Of a stretch of DNA of 64,000 nucleotides, positions 1-11,672 are shown piece by piece. This stretch comes from Epiperipatus broadwayi (taxonomy: Eukaryota; Onychophora; Udeonychophora; Euonychophora; Peripatidae): assembly GCA_028023455.1 (NCBI GenBank), contig JAQFVV010012434.1:5978264-6042263 (forward strand), given 5' to 3'. The position numbers and the translations under genes were made by a program. How positions within the stretch are numbered: position 1 is the stretch's first letter; every line of letters begins with the position of its first letter. Under the pieces are notes generated by a model, which was not told where the DNA came from, searched no databases, and saw only the letters and a program-made list of their open reading frames with translations.

Positions 1-1107
1 CTTCATTTAACATTAGTCTGAATCCATAAACATTTTCTAATAGCATCTATTCATTTTATCTATTATTCTTTTGAATTAGATATCAAAATTATATCTAATT
101 TCCAAATAATAGTATCTTAAAATATATAATACTCTCATTTCAAAAACAAAGTATTTGGTTTTATTATCATTTAATAGCAAATTGGTCTCTAATTATCATT
201 AGGCTGTCTTCTTTAATTATTACTTTGCAAATATAAGACAACACAAGCAAATAATCTTATATAAGTTTTAAAATTCAGGCTATAATTATGGAAATTTTTC
301 TTTCAATCATGTTATAAATTATAATAATCCTATAATTTAGATAGCAATGTTTTTTCTCTTTAATAATAAAAAGATGAACATGTTAATTTTAATGAGCAGT
401 GTAAAGTTCTAATCAAATTATTGTCCTTTCCCAAGACAATTTCTTTCTTTCAAACTTAGATAGTTCAATGAAGATTTAAAAACTAAACTGATAGGTAGAT
501 TCCAGTATTCATGACCATGAAGTAATTTGTTGTATTATTCTTTCAATATCTTAATTTGTTTTCTAATCATTTTTTTTCTTTCCTGTTCTAGGGATTCTTA
601 AGAAATCATCTTGGAGGTAAAAAGAATGAAATTGAAATTTGGAACTAAGGGATCCCTAAAATGGTTAAGTAGCCAGATATATTAGCTTTTTCCTTACTGA
701 ATTTTATTTCTTCACTTGTTGAATTTAACAATAAAATGTTAGCCTTTATATTAACATTTTCTCTATTTTACCTAAGTTTTTTCCCCCTTCAACGACTTCC
801 AGCTTGCACATGTTCAAAGCAAACTTTTATTCAACATTATTTTATGCAAATAATTGAATACTATAGTATGAGATATAAAATCTTAGTTATTAAATATTAT
901 TAAGCAATATATATTTTTATTTTATCTTAATAAAGATAAAATAAATACTTGGTTATTATTCATAAAAGAGTAAATCTCATCATTAATTTACAATACTGAA
1001 TTATAATACATGTAATTACATGTTGGAAAATTTCTATTATTTTGCTTTTAAATGTCTAGACTGAAATTTTTCAAATATTCATCAGTTAGTAATAAGCACA
1101 CTAGTAA
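1..1107. other. AT-rich non-coding stretch
   Basis: I see no open reading frame of substance and no recognisable repeat here. Long A/T runs dominate. The only structured signal is the possible mini-exon at 592-616, listed separately. Confidence 0.6.
592..616 (+). other. possible 25-nt mini-exon (low confidence)
   Basis: A long pyrimidine tract (tttttttctttcctgttct) ends in AG at 590-591 and is followed 25 bases later by GAG|GTAAAAAG, a fair 5' splice site. The 25 bases between are open in one frame and read GFLRNHLG plus one base. The length is not a multiple of three, so a coding mini-exon would have to shift phase. In DNA this rich in T runs, acceptor-like tracts are common by chance, so this is only a candidate. 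No partner exon is recognised. Confidence 0.15.
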
Positions 1108-1458
1108 ACTCGAAGAAGTATGGAGAGATGTATGTTGGGAGTAACAAGAAGAGATCGAAAACACAATGTATGGGACAGAGAACAAACCGGTGTTACTGAC
1201 CTCATTGAAAAAATTAAAAGATTGAAGTGGAGTTGGGCTGGACATATTGCTAGAAGAGATGATAATAGATGGTCAATTGAAATTTTAAACTGGATTCCAA
1301 GAGATTGTAAAAGACCCAGAAAGAGACCACATGTGAGATTGATGGATGAAATAAGAAAGTGTGCAGGGGTGATGTGGAGAAGAGAAGCTAAAGACCGGAG
1401 AAGATGGATTAAACTTAGAGAGATCTTCATTCTGCAGTGGATTGATAATGGTTATTGA
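1108..1458 (+). pseudogene. 3' end of an RTE-type non-LTR retrotransposon (reverse transcriptase C-terminal tail)
   Basis: The reading frame opens after a stop at 1105-1107 and encodes about 116 residues that match the conserved tail after the RT domain in RTE-like LINEs. The order of blocks is RRSMERCMLGVTRRDR, a GVTD-hydrophobic segment, RLKWSWAGHIARRDDNRW, a basic stretch equivalent to R.R.RP..R..DEI, then DRRRWIKLRE and ILQWIDNGY before the stop. The endonuclease and RT palm are absent, so this is a 5'-truncated copy, the usual fate of LINE insertions. The TGAT-rich DNA right after the stop (about 1440-1465) resembles the short repeats at RTE 3' ends. The frame is still intact, so the insertion is not very old. 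Family assignment at the clade level is my inference from the tail pattern. Confidence 0.8.
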
Positions 1459-2396
1459 TGATATTAATTTATGTGCTGTTATTTATCAGTTGAACATACT
1501 TGAAAAGTCTGAATTTTTCTAAAGACATGTAAAAGACTAAATGACGGAAATGGTCTAATCAAAGAGTAAAATGTCATTATCCAGACTATAATAAAAACAT
1601 TTTATGATTTGTTTAAAACAATAATTATCGTTATTTTTTAACTGACTTTTAAATGTAAATATATGTACTGCAGTATATACATATACACAAATCTTTCTTA
1701 CGTATTGTTAAGAAAATTGAACAGATTACGTGGAGTAACTTGATTCTCACAAAAATAAATTAATTCCGTTTATTTTTTTTCCATATAATTATATAATCTA
1801 ACTATCTATCTAGTGCATACTATATTAGTAAAGTAAAAAAGCAGAAAATACTTTCATAGATAATTGGTATTTAATTTAGTTGTTTTGTTTATTATAAGTT
1901 TTAATAATTAAATTAACAGTGGATACATGTTTCTTGGAATAACATAATTATTTAAATATTACACCCAATTATTTCACTATATCCATGATTTCACTTAAAT
2001 ATTTTTTGGAATATTAAATAATAAAAAAAAAAAATCATTAAAAAATTTAATGTTTTATTTCATAGTTACCGGATGCAGCAATCCAAAACATGAGCAAATT
2101 ATATAATCTTTTTCAGTTAAATAACTTGAATTTTCTAATCTGATTATCACTTACCTTTTTCATTTCACTAAGAATTTTCATCACAAAAAATCAAGTATAC
2201 AAAAGAACTAAAGTAAATTTTTATTTCTGAGAAAGAGAATATTATGCTTGTCTTTTAAAAGGATGAAAATTGTTTAGCATTTTATTTCATTCTACTTCTC
2301 CACTCAAAACAAAAAAAAACCTCTTTGAAACAAACAAAAAAGATTTTTTAATATATATCTTAATGTGACTATTTAACAAAATTGTATCAAAGACGA
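1459..2396. other. AT-rich non-coding stretch
   Basis: Nothing recognised: homopolymer A/T runs and no conserved coding signal between the LINE tail and the hAT element. Confidence 0.6.
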
Positions 2397-2404
2397 GCAT
2401 ATTA
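2397..2404. repeat. left 8-bp target site duplication of the hAT element
   Basis: GCATATTA lies directly before the left terminus and is repeated exactly at 4715-4722, directly after the right terminus. Eight-base duplications are the hallmark of hAT insertion. Confidence 0.93.
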
Positions 2405-2418
2405 CAGGGATGGGGAAC
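2405..2418 (+). repeat. left terminal inverted repeat of the hAT element
   Basis: CAGGGATGGGGAAC pairs with the right end at 4701-4714 with 13 of 14 matches. The CAGGG(N)TGGGGAAC start is typical of hAT elements. Confidence 0.9.
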
Positions 2419-2640
2419 ATGCAGCCTTAATGCCGCATGTTGCCTTTTTGAATCTTAGTCAGCCTTATTCGTAATTTGCATTGCAAAATCTATTTATTAC
2501 AAAGTACATGTGGTGTCATTGACTGATAGTATCTACTTTGACTATACCTCAATCACAATCTTTACCTGTGGAGCATGCATCACATGTGCATTGCTGCTTA
2601 TATTGAGGTTAACATAAATTTAATATGTAGATTGCCCACC

Positions 2641-4390
2641 ATATCTTGGAAAAGAAAGTTGAATGAAGAAAAGAGAACATTTAATATTCAGTGGGAACTA
2701 GATTTCTTTATTTCCATGAAAGATAAAAGTTTGTTGTGTAATACAATGTTAACAAGTTTAAAAAAATCCAATACAAATCAACATTATTTAACTCATAAAG
2801 AACACAAATATGTCAAATTAGAAACTTGTCAAATTTGCACTGCAAAAATTAAAAAAAGGAAAAACTGTGTTAACAGACAGGTTTTAATGCTTTTATTTAT
2901 AAGAATATTATTGCAGTTGATGTTATATACAAAATAGCACATATACTGGGGGAAAAAGGCATACCATTAAGTGACATAGAAATAATAAAACAATGTATTA
3001 TTGAAGCAGTGGGCTGTTTAGATCCAGAAAAATTAGATAAATACAAAGAATTACCTCTTTCAAGAACTATAACTGATAGACAGCATGAATTAGCCCAAAA
3101 TGTGACAGAACATCTTCACACAATAATTGAAAATAGGAATGTATATTTTTCAATAGCTTTAGATAAAAGCACTGATAAAACTGACTTGGCTCAAGTATTA
3201 TATTTAATCATGCAACAACTAAAGATTTTTATTGCTACGAAGAACTACTCGCATTGGGTACACTTACTGGAAGAACTCACGGAATTAACATTATTAACAA
3301 TTTTTAAAAAAATGTTATCAATCAGAACTAAATCTTAATAATCTGATCAGTGTATACTCCAATGGTGCACTTTCCATGAGAGGCAAGTGAGGATTCATTT
3401 CTTTGTTAAAAAAAGAAAATTCAAATTTGGAATAGTTAATATTACACTGTATATTGCACCAGTAAAATCTTTGTGTTAAATCAACTATTTTACATGCTAC
3501 TATAGATCAAGTTATTGCAATTGTTAACTTTATTGAGTAAATGCAGTGCATCATCATGAATTCCAAATCATGCTTACATTAGAGGATGAAGCATATAGTG
3601 TTGATTTACCATATTATTGCAAAGTTTGCTAATTCAAGCTGACATATTTTGACTAAAGTTTTAACTTTACAAGAATAAATTTAACATTGTATAAGGAACA
3701 AAAAAAAACTGCAAATGATCAGATAAAGATTTTGTAGAAATGCTGCATTTTTGTCTGATATTATAGCAAAACAAAATGATTTAAATATTTCCCTGCAAGG
3801 TAAAACTAAACATATATATATATGACAAAAAATTGCATTTCACAAAAAGTTGACATTTTTCAAAACTTTATTATCTCACATGGATGTATCTGAAGGAGAC
3901 TTCCTGCATTTATTAAAAATCTTAACAAGCAGAAACATGAATCTGAATACTTTGATAATTATATAGCTGTCTTGAATTCCTTGATTGAAGAAAACATGGA
4001 AAGATTTTCAGATTATGAAGAGCATACTTTTGCAATTAAATTAGTTTTTGAACAACACCTGATTGATATCTCAAAAACCCCTATGGAAATACAAATAGAA
4101 TTGAGTTGGGAAAAAATAATATTATGAAATCTCTTTTTGATAGCAAAAAAGATTCTATTGAAATATGGAAAAATGCAATTGAATACTCATGCTTACGTCA
4201 ATATGCACACCGTTTGCTTTCCTGCTTTGGAAATACCTACTGTTGCGAATTAACATTTTCATATGACACAAATTAAAAACCATTTAAGATCATAGATAAC
4301 TGATACTCATTTAGAAGATCAACTTAAGCTATGAGTACAAAGCTAGAAACAAATATTCAATTACTTGCAAGCAAGAAACAAATGCCAGTG
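2641..4390 (+). pseudogene. hAT transposase, broken
   Basis: Conserved hAT pieces occur in the right order but in different frames. At 2641 a SWKRKLNEEKRTFN start is followed by a BED-like finger region; the first cysteine pair is damaged (LCNTM where C..C is expected) but the H....H part remains. At 2920-3230 come IPLSDIEIIKQC, LSRTITDRQHELAQ and YFSIALDKSTDKTD, the core segment with the first catalytic acidic region. A frameshift near 3230 precedes an INNF-like piece. The C-terminal dimerisation region at 4120-4350 reads SLFDSKKDSIEIWKN and ECCELTFS-like residues after LLSCFGNTY. The codon where the start would lie is ATA at 2641-2643. At least several stops and shifts separate the blocks, so no functional product is possible. 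Block positions are by eye. Confidence 0.88.
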
Positions 4391-4700
4391 TCTCATTAAC
4401 TTGCAGTATTTTATAAATCTAAAATAAAACAATTGTTACCAATTACCTAAATTTTTCATATACTTATGTGCAATTCACACAAAAATATTCCGTTTTTTGT
4501 ACTTTTGTTTATTATACAATAGATCCATAAAAATATAACAAATGACCATTTAAATAGAGGTTTGAAAAGTTATAATTTATTAATCTACTACTTAGTATTT
4601 ATTTTAGTTTACTATGAGTATTAGTGTAAAACAAATTCAGAAAGTTCATGTGACCATTTTACTACTACCAAAGTTAAATGTGGCCTTCCATAATAAAAAG

Positions 4701-4714
4701 GTTCCCCACCCCTG
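4701..4714 (-). repeat. right terminal inverted repeat of the hAT element
   Basis: GTTCCCCACCCCTG is the inverted partner of the left end at 2405-2418, with one mismatch. Confidence 0.9.
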
Positions 4715-4722
4715 GCATATTA
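4715..4722. repeat. right 8-bp target site duplication of the hAT element
   Basis: GCATATTA is identical to 2397-2404. Confidence 0.93.
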
Positions 4723-4842
4723 CATATTGGAAACACTATATTATGTGCTAAAAACATTCACTATTTGAAAATGTTAATATTCTCATTATGAATTTGAAAC
4801 AAATGTAATGGACATGGTTGAATTACTAAGTTATATATATAT

Positions 4843-7800
4843 TGTAACCAAAAGATCCACCTGGACCATAAGTAAAAAAATTAATGATACAACACAAGAC
4901 TGTCATGATATAATCCAGTCGCGGTCAGGGTAACATGAAAGTATATTAAATTATCCCTTATGTGATTATTCATTTAATAACTATTCTCACTAATGAATGT
5001 ATCTTAAAACTACATTTCAAAACCTTAAACTGAGATTTTATTTACATGAGACTTTATGGCCGCCCATAAATGAGATGGTGTGATCTACAAAACTACTAAA
5101 GATTACTTTTCCAGAATTAAATATATGATCCATTACATCAATAATAACTATCACATGGGGAATATAGGCCATTTAACAAGACAGTAACAATTATAATCAG
5201 CATCGTAACATGATTGGTCACAACTCAGACATATTCAGGATTTTAATACAGCAATGTTAAGTAGGGTATTTGCTTTGCAATAAAAGGTAAGCAACACGAA
5301 CTTTAGGTTTATTCACCATTAATTTAAATGTCAACTTGAATCGATAGCAATGAGACTCTTATTGTAATAGGTAAAGCATTAGTTATAATATTAGAAAATA
5401 GGTTTAATCATAATGTTGGCTAGGAAATTTATTAATTTAGGTATATCACAAACACCAATAAAAGTAACAGATTCTGGGTTATATTCTAAAATTAACAACG
5501 CAAAGCTGAAGTGATGAAAGAATTAAATGGGATTTTGTTATACCTTGGACAACATTAACTACCCAAGAACAAAGCATTAATATATTCTCCTAGAATTTCA
5601 GTAAACCTTGTGTGCATCATCAGTGACAATATGCGGTTTAATATCTGGATTATTTAATATGATAAATTTTCTGGTTCTATGTATGACAAATAGCAATGGT
5701 ATAGTTAGGTTAAATTATAAAATTAATATTTATTTGCAACTTAATCAATACCAATAAATAATTGATTAATACAATGATCAAAAATAAATAAATAAATAAA
5801 CAAAATAAAATATCATCATATGTGTTAGAACACCTAGTCAATAACATCTCCATTATGTCAATACAGAACCTATGTACATATACCCCAGATTTATATTAAT
5901 AATAATAACTGGTATTAAACCATTAAACATCACATGATCACCATTTCTTATGCTTGCTCATAACTGTTATTAAAACAGACAAAACTCTCCCTATAGTAGT
6001 GCCACTCAGTGCAAGCCAGAGTAATCAATGGATGCCAGAAGGCTTGTGCATAAAATCTCTATCTAGTGCCAACTCATCCAATATCCCCAGACTAGTTTCT
6101 AGCTTGGGGCTTTTCTTTCTCATTGATGAAAGCCACAAGCTAGAAACTAGTCTGGGGATATTGGATGAGTAGGCACTAGATAGGGATTTTATGCACAAGC
6201 CTTCTGGCATCCATTGATTACTCTGGCTTTAACTGAGTGGCATGATTGTATAGAGACTTTTGCCTGTTTTAATAATTGGTATTGGTAAACATGCCAAAGT
6301 TGGCCATGGGGAGATAATTTATCAAAGAGAAAATTTGAATCTCGACTCAGCTTGAAATATCATACAAATTGATATGTAATAAATTATAGAAATAATTAAT
6401 CAAATGCCCTTTTAATAGCTGATTACCGAACATGCAGGATCAATCTAAAATAAGGGCAACAACATTAACATCATAATGTATGGAGACTCTGCCCAAGCAC
6501 ATTTATACAACAAATAGCAATGGTATACCTGCGGATATATTCATCCATGCAAAGGAATAATAAAACATTAAATGCCCTGTGGATTTTCTAAACATCATCA
6601 GAGCAACAAGCACCATTACAGAATGTTCCATGGATTAACCAACAACGCAGAAATGAATATAAAGAATATAATAAAATGGCAAGAGATTATTCTGCAGATT
6701 TAACCACCTGCACAGAGTAGTGCCATATTACATTATGAAATAGTGCATATATTCACTTTCCAAGTAAAAGAGACATAAAATTACCCTAATCTATAAAACT
6801 GCTAAATTAGGAGCTTCGTCTAGTCTTACAAGCATGAAAATGAAATACATTAGTGTAGGAAATATCTGAGATAACAATGACTCTGCCTTGAACATGGGCA
6901 GAATAATGATACATAGTTAATATGAGCATAGGTGCAAAAACCCTGGAAAGACATAGAGAACTAAACCATATGGCGTTGGTGTATGTTATAGATTCACTAA
7001 TAATCATTAAACCTTTATGCGAGTGCTGTTCCTTAATAATTGATTCTCTTCGATCCTTATATCATATGTTCAATCCAATTAATAAATAATTATTTTAGGC
7101 ACAATATAATGTATACTATAAGACTTCATACATGTATAAGATAATATAACAATAGAGACCAAAATAAAATACATACTCATTCAAATGACTGCACTAAATT
7201 AAAATACATATTTCAAACATATTGAAATATTTACCAATGAAGTTAATTACACATTTTCTTAAACTTAATGTACAACATATAAATTAAATAGTTTTTCAAT
7301 TACAACATATGGAATTTTACAAGTTTGATTGTATTCCTTTTCATTTTCACCCAAAATGAATATTTGTAAATTAATTGATTCACACACTCACCCCTATGTG
7401 GGATATTTATAAAAAAATATGACATGTATAATGCCGCAATATATGAAAATATATAAACTCCGTCTAAAGCTCCTCATGAATGTTTGAGTCTGATCCTTTT
7501 TTTTAATAAACTGTCACACGAATATCAAGTATCCCTCCCATGTTAATCAATTTTATTATTTGTAATTAGAGTATCTCTCAAAAATTATTAAACTTTCTTA
7601 TTTCTATTTAGGCATTACTACTAAGTTAAAATATTTCATTACTTTCAATTTATTTAGTCAGTATCGAAGATTAGGAATAATTGTCCAAGCAGATAATTAT
7701 CCCAAGATTGCTATGACAGTGATAAAGTAACTGTCTGATTAGTTATTTTCTTTCAACAACTATATTATTTCTTAACAATAAGATGATAACTCACATAGCA

Positions 7801-8595
7801 AGAATATTATCTCTAACATAAGTCCAAAGTGGGATATAATTAAATCTTCACTGTTCTAACACTGGTACATAAAACAGAAAAATGTAATTATAGCATTCTG
7901 CTCTGCACATAAATGGTAGAACTATATAATTTAAAATTATAAAATAGAACATTATATCCAAAGTTAATAGTCTGTAAACAATAAAGAAAATTTCCAGGTT
8001 GACTGACCTTTAAAGACTGTTATTCCCATTGTCGCAATTGATAATACCAGTACATTTCAATTATAGATGTTTTGGAAAATAATCAGCAATTACGATTCTT
8101 GGTTAGCAGGCTCGAACAGCCTTGTTTAAATTTAGCTACGCATATTGTTATTAGCCCACAGTAACATCTCAAATTGAAATTATATAAGAAAATTTTAATT
8201 TAATTTCTTTCTTTGTCCTTAATTTTAAATAATTGCTTACATATTTGTTACATGTTTAACAGCAGAATTTTTTTTAACATACTTATCATCTCTATCCCAG
8301 TTAATAATAAAAAAAATTCTCTGGTCTCTTTCCCTTTTATCCAATTACATTTCTCCTTATTTACATATTTCTGTTAAAAACAAAAGAAAAAAATGAGTTT
8401 ATTGTATTCAAGATAATTAAATAAATAATCTTAATTAAACTAAGGGAAAACAAATAATGATGATTATTTTTACTTATATCTTACTAAATTTGATATAATA
8501 TGCTGTTGGTTTTGCAGGTTTGGAAAGGGCAAAACCAATACAGGAGAAAAAATAATAAGCAAAAAAACATTACATAATGTCATCATTGAGTCAAC
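4843..8595 (-). repeat. 3.75-kb long direct repeat, copy 1 (possible 3' LTR of a gypsy-like element)
   Basis: This stretch is repeated in the same orientation at 11673-15160. Sampled segments agree at roughly 85-90% by eye, with scattered indels. The left edge of the shared part is TGTAAC and the right edge lies in TCATCATTGA. On the minus strand the repeat therefore starts near TG and ends in GTTACA, the form of an LTR. It encodes no recognisable protein. It is about 300 bases longer than copy 2, mainly because it contains the foldback element at 5967-6275. The two copies flank a minus-strand gag and integrase-end relic, which is why I suggest LTRs. No primer-binding site, polypurine tract or target duplication was found, so two independent insertions or a segmental duplication remain possible. 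Confidence 0.75.
5967..6275. mobile_element. 309-bp foldback (near-perfect palindrome) element
   Basis: The left arm (5967 to about 6108) and right arm (about 6134-6275) are inverted copies. They start with TTATTAAAACAG and end with CTGTTTTAATAA, and a loop of about 25 bases separates them. Copy 2 of the surrounding repeat (near 12835) lacks this block, so it was either inserted into copy 1 or lost from copy 2. The arms are related to the repeat unit at 56885-58190, sharing AAACTAGTCTGGGGATATTGG-type sequence. The two overlapping reading frames here are mirror images of one another and do not encode a protein. Confidence 0.85.
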
Positions 8596-8879
8596 TTGAA
8601 TACAAGTATCAAGTATACACAAAGTGCTAACTATGGTAAGGGAAATTTTAAATCAGTTCCACCAAGCTGTATGTTTCGTACCAAAATATAAGGTTACACT
8701 TTACATCCCCCTATGGAGAAAATTTCTCTTTTCTAAAATTATTTCAAACTTTACGTACTTACATTCTAACCTGCTGTCCTTCATGATCATTTCCATAATC
8801 TAACAATAACTTTTCTCTATTGTTTGCTTACTCATTAATCTAAATATGGTATCACATTGAGATGACGTATGTGACATTA

Positions 8880-9130
8880 ATTTGCCAAAGGTGCAGCCTT
8901 TAAACTAAGTGCATTTTAGGAGCCTCGGGTTTCTTCAGGGGTCAAGTGCATGAAGGCATTCTCTCCCACCTGACTTTCAATCATGAATGGCCCATTATAT
9001 AGGCTCAAGAACTTTCTAAACTTATTTTTCTGTGAGTTGCAAACATGAGTGTAAACAAATATATGAAATCATCAATTTTAAAAAGGCATGGTTTGCCCTT
9101 ATACTGTTTATATCAAGGTCTATACTATTT
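8880..9130 (-). pseudogene. integrase C-terminal-like relic (gypsy group)
   Basis: In two frames the minus strand reads KIDDFIYLFTLM, then FLSLYNGPFMIESQVGENA and HLTPEETRG. This follows the pattern of the SH3-like integrase tail of gypsy elements: a 'DLVYLYTP' strand, then a 'Y.GPY.I......' strand. Frameshifts separate the pieces. The assignment rests on pattern only and is moderate. Confidence 0.5.
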
Positions 9131-9399
9131 AAGTATATTCCCTCATTGTTATTATTGTTCCGCCCCATAGCAAGAAACTTTTCTGTGAGACCCCACCTAG
9201 TTTAATGCACCTCCCTTGATATTTGTCTTAACACTGTGGGGGAGAGTCGAACCCCACCAACAAAAGGTTGATCACCATTTTGTCAGCTAGATTAGGTGAT
9301 TATCCACCTTAGGATAAGGAATTGGTCGTTTATGACTGACTCCTACTCTAATATCTCCTACCATGGTAAGGGCTCATGCAGGTGTACTATTAACATTTG

Positions 9400-11066
9400 C
9401 AACTAAATAGTTAAGAGTACCTCTAACATCTTTTCTACCTTTGTATCTAATTTCCATATCATACTCGTCTCTAGTGCACCTAGGATACCTCATCAACCAT
9501 GTATTTGTCAGCAGTGATTAAGACCTGCTCAATCTGTAAGATATCCTTGCGGATCCTGACTATATGATGTTCAAACAAGAGAAAGTCAGTCAAAGTTTTA
9601 AGCTTTACCACCTGTCTATGGAAAAATTGCGTATAGCTACCTACCTTTGTTGGCATTATACTTTTCCCAGGTAATTTGATAGTGTATATTATCTTGATCT
9701 TCACCCCAGAAATTAGACAGTATCAAGTGCTTAAAGTCTCCATATGTTTGACAACAATCAAACAGAGACTACCACCAATCTTTTGTGGCAGCATAAAGAT
9801 GGTAGCAAGCTTTTCTTTCTCTGAAAATGAGCACGAGTCAAACAGCTCAAGACTTTGGAGAAATTTCTAGAGGATTTTCTAAATATTCCCTTTTAAATGG
9901 CTTAATTTTCAAAAATCTGAGAGCTATAGATCCACCCATGACAGCCTGTGTTCTTCATAACATGGGTTATAGGATCATTTCCTAATGACTTTGGGAATAT
10001 CCGACTTCGACTGGGACCAGTAAAATTGCCATCCAAATGAACTACTTCTTTACCACAGGTCTCTACCCTATCTACATAACATTTGGTACCTTGTCCAATA
10101 CAATTACCATTTTTCTCTTGAGCCTTCTGAATCTCCAGCATTTTTAGTTGAATATTTTCAATGCTAGCCTCTAACTGCATTTGCTCCACCATCTGTTTTT
10201 GCCCTTCCCTAAACTCATTCAATTCAACTTGCCATTATTGGCACTCATTCATAACTTCCTTCACCTCTTCCTGTACTCTCTCTAAACCATCACTAAATTT
10301 CACATTAACCCTTCTCAATTCCTAACTCTATCTTGGATTTGTTTGTAGTTTTGTCCAGTAATTTTTTAATCATTCCCAACTCTGCCTTACTTTCTACTGT
10401 AGATTCATTCATGGATGTAAACATACTTTTTTCAAAAGTGATTCTCATTAATATCTTGACATTTAACTTCTATTTCAATTTCATTAATGAACTGGTCTGA
10501 TTAGAACTCCCCTTCCTGAATCCTACAGCTCATCTCACTAATTTGCCCTATTGTGTCAACTGACTCCTTGAGTCTACTAGTCCTGCTTCAAGTTTTTCAG
10601 TCTACCATCTACTATCTCCTCATGGATTATAAAATTATTTCCAATTTTTTCTAGCTGAACTTCTGAATACTTCTTATAATCTAGGAAACTAGCCTTAATT
10701 TCCTCTAGCTTAACATCTGATTGGCCATTGGCTGCTTTACAACAGTTTTTCAATGACTGAAATTTCTGGTTAAATTCTTCCACTCTGGCAGCTTCTATTT
10801 TCTCTTTCACAAACTCCTGAACTTTAGCTATCTTAGCCTCTAAACTGGTAAATTTATTTTCGAAAACTTTTCAAACTGCTCCCCTAACTTTTTATTCATT
10901 TCTTTCTGAGACTGCTCCTCAAACTTTATAGAGTGCTCATCTAATTTTCCAGACATCTTATTAAATCCACTCTCCATATGTTTGAACATCAGCATAATCT
11001 GTTGTTTGAGATCAAGATTGGCAATCCTTTGGGTCTCTTCTCTTCAAAATCACTCATTTTAGGCAT
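9400..11066 (-). pseudogene. gag-like polyprotein relic with long coiled coil
   Basis: The frame opens at an ATG at 11066-11064 and reads MPKMSDFEEETQRIANLDL, followed by several hundred residues rich in K, E, Q and L with heptad-like spacing (about 11000-10577 and 10222-10120). This is a long predicted coiled coil. Downstream, about 9900-9480, comes a gag core-like part with FSEKEKLATIFMLP, then ILSNFWGEDQDN and ITWEKYNA. This resembles the retrotransposon gag domain pattern (a tryptophan strand, then an L..R/W.....Y block). The frame is broken at least at about 10840, 10575, 10230, 9890 and 9720. Insect gypsy gags with coiled-coil N-termini are known, but I cannot name the family. Confidence 0.6.
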
Positions 11067-11672
11067 TTTATTAGTAAGAGCAATTACAATGATCCTTAAC
11101 ATGACTCTCGCCTTCATAATGATATCTATACTTTAATAACAATTATGAATTAAAATCTGTTCAAGCCCACCAACCTCTAAATCATCACCACCAACAACCT
11201 ATCTCAGATGGTACATATCACATCTACATTAAAATGATTTAAACACCAACTACAATCACCACTAATGATCGCGACAACTTATAAACTCTCCACAATATTA
11301 GCCTCTCACAATTCAATGATAAAATATTTGGCATATTCTGGGATACAATTGATATTGTCACCAGAAATCCATATAAATAATTTGAAGTGGAATATACATT
11401 GAAAGAAATATTTAGTATTTCGCTGTTGTTATAGAGCACCTGTCACATGACAAATATTCTTATAGTCAATAAAATTTTAGCATGCGATTTTGAAAATTTA
11501 AAAAATCTAAAGACCTGAGTTCTGATTATTTTATCGGTAACAAAGTTAAAGCAGCATGTCATGTTGAGGCACATTGGAAGCTGAAACAGTAGTCCAATGA
11601 CAGACTGGAATAATTTGTCCCATACCCATCATTCTTTAGCAAATCGGGCCCATGTTGAAAGACATCAAAAAA

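Larger units (their letters stand above)
2405..4714 (+). mobile_element. complete but inactive hAT DNA transposon (2.31 kb)
   Basis: The element is bounded by 14-bp terminal inverted repeats, CAGGGATGGGGAAC at 2405-2418 and the complement of CAGGGGTGGGGAAC at 4701-4714, differing at one base. An exact 8-bp duplication (GCATATTA) flanks them. The interior carries a plus-strand transposase of the hAT group related to the GTF2IRD2/SCAND3/ZBED-like host proteins, broken by many stops and frameshifts. Perfect target duplications with a ruined transposase suggest a copy that was mobilised intact, or was younger than its internal decay implies. The insertion is upstream of, and unrelated to, any gene seen here. 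Confidence 0.93.
8596..11672 (-). mobile_element. internal region of a degenerate Ty3/gypsy-like retrotransposon
   Basis: Between the two 3.5-kb direct repeats lies a less AT-rich block with a minus-strand gag-like relic (11066 to about 9400) followed by an integrase C-terminus-like relic (about 9130-8880). Protease, reverse transcriptase, RNase H and the integrase core are not recognisable, so the element looks internally deleted. The gag start lies about 600 bases from the right-hand repeat, and the integrase end about 290 bases from the left-hand one, as expected for an LTR element on the minus strand. The sequence is riddled with stops and frameshifts. Confidence 0.65.

Noticed and set aside
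1101-1430. Minus-strand 109-codon frame
   Set aside because: Antisense shadow of the RTE LINE tail, which has the clear family match.
5954-6210. Two overlapping reading frames on opposite strands with near-identical peptides (MPEGLCIKSLSS...)
   Set aside because: They are the two arms of the 309-bp palindrome read in opposite directions, not proteins.
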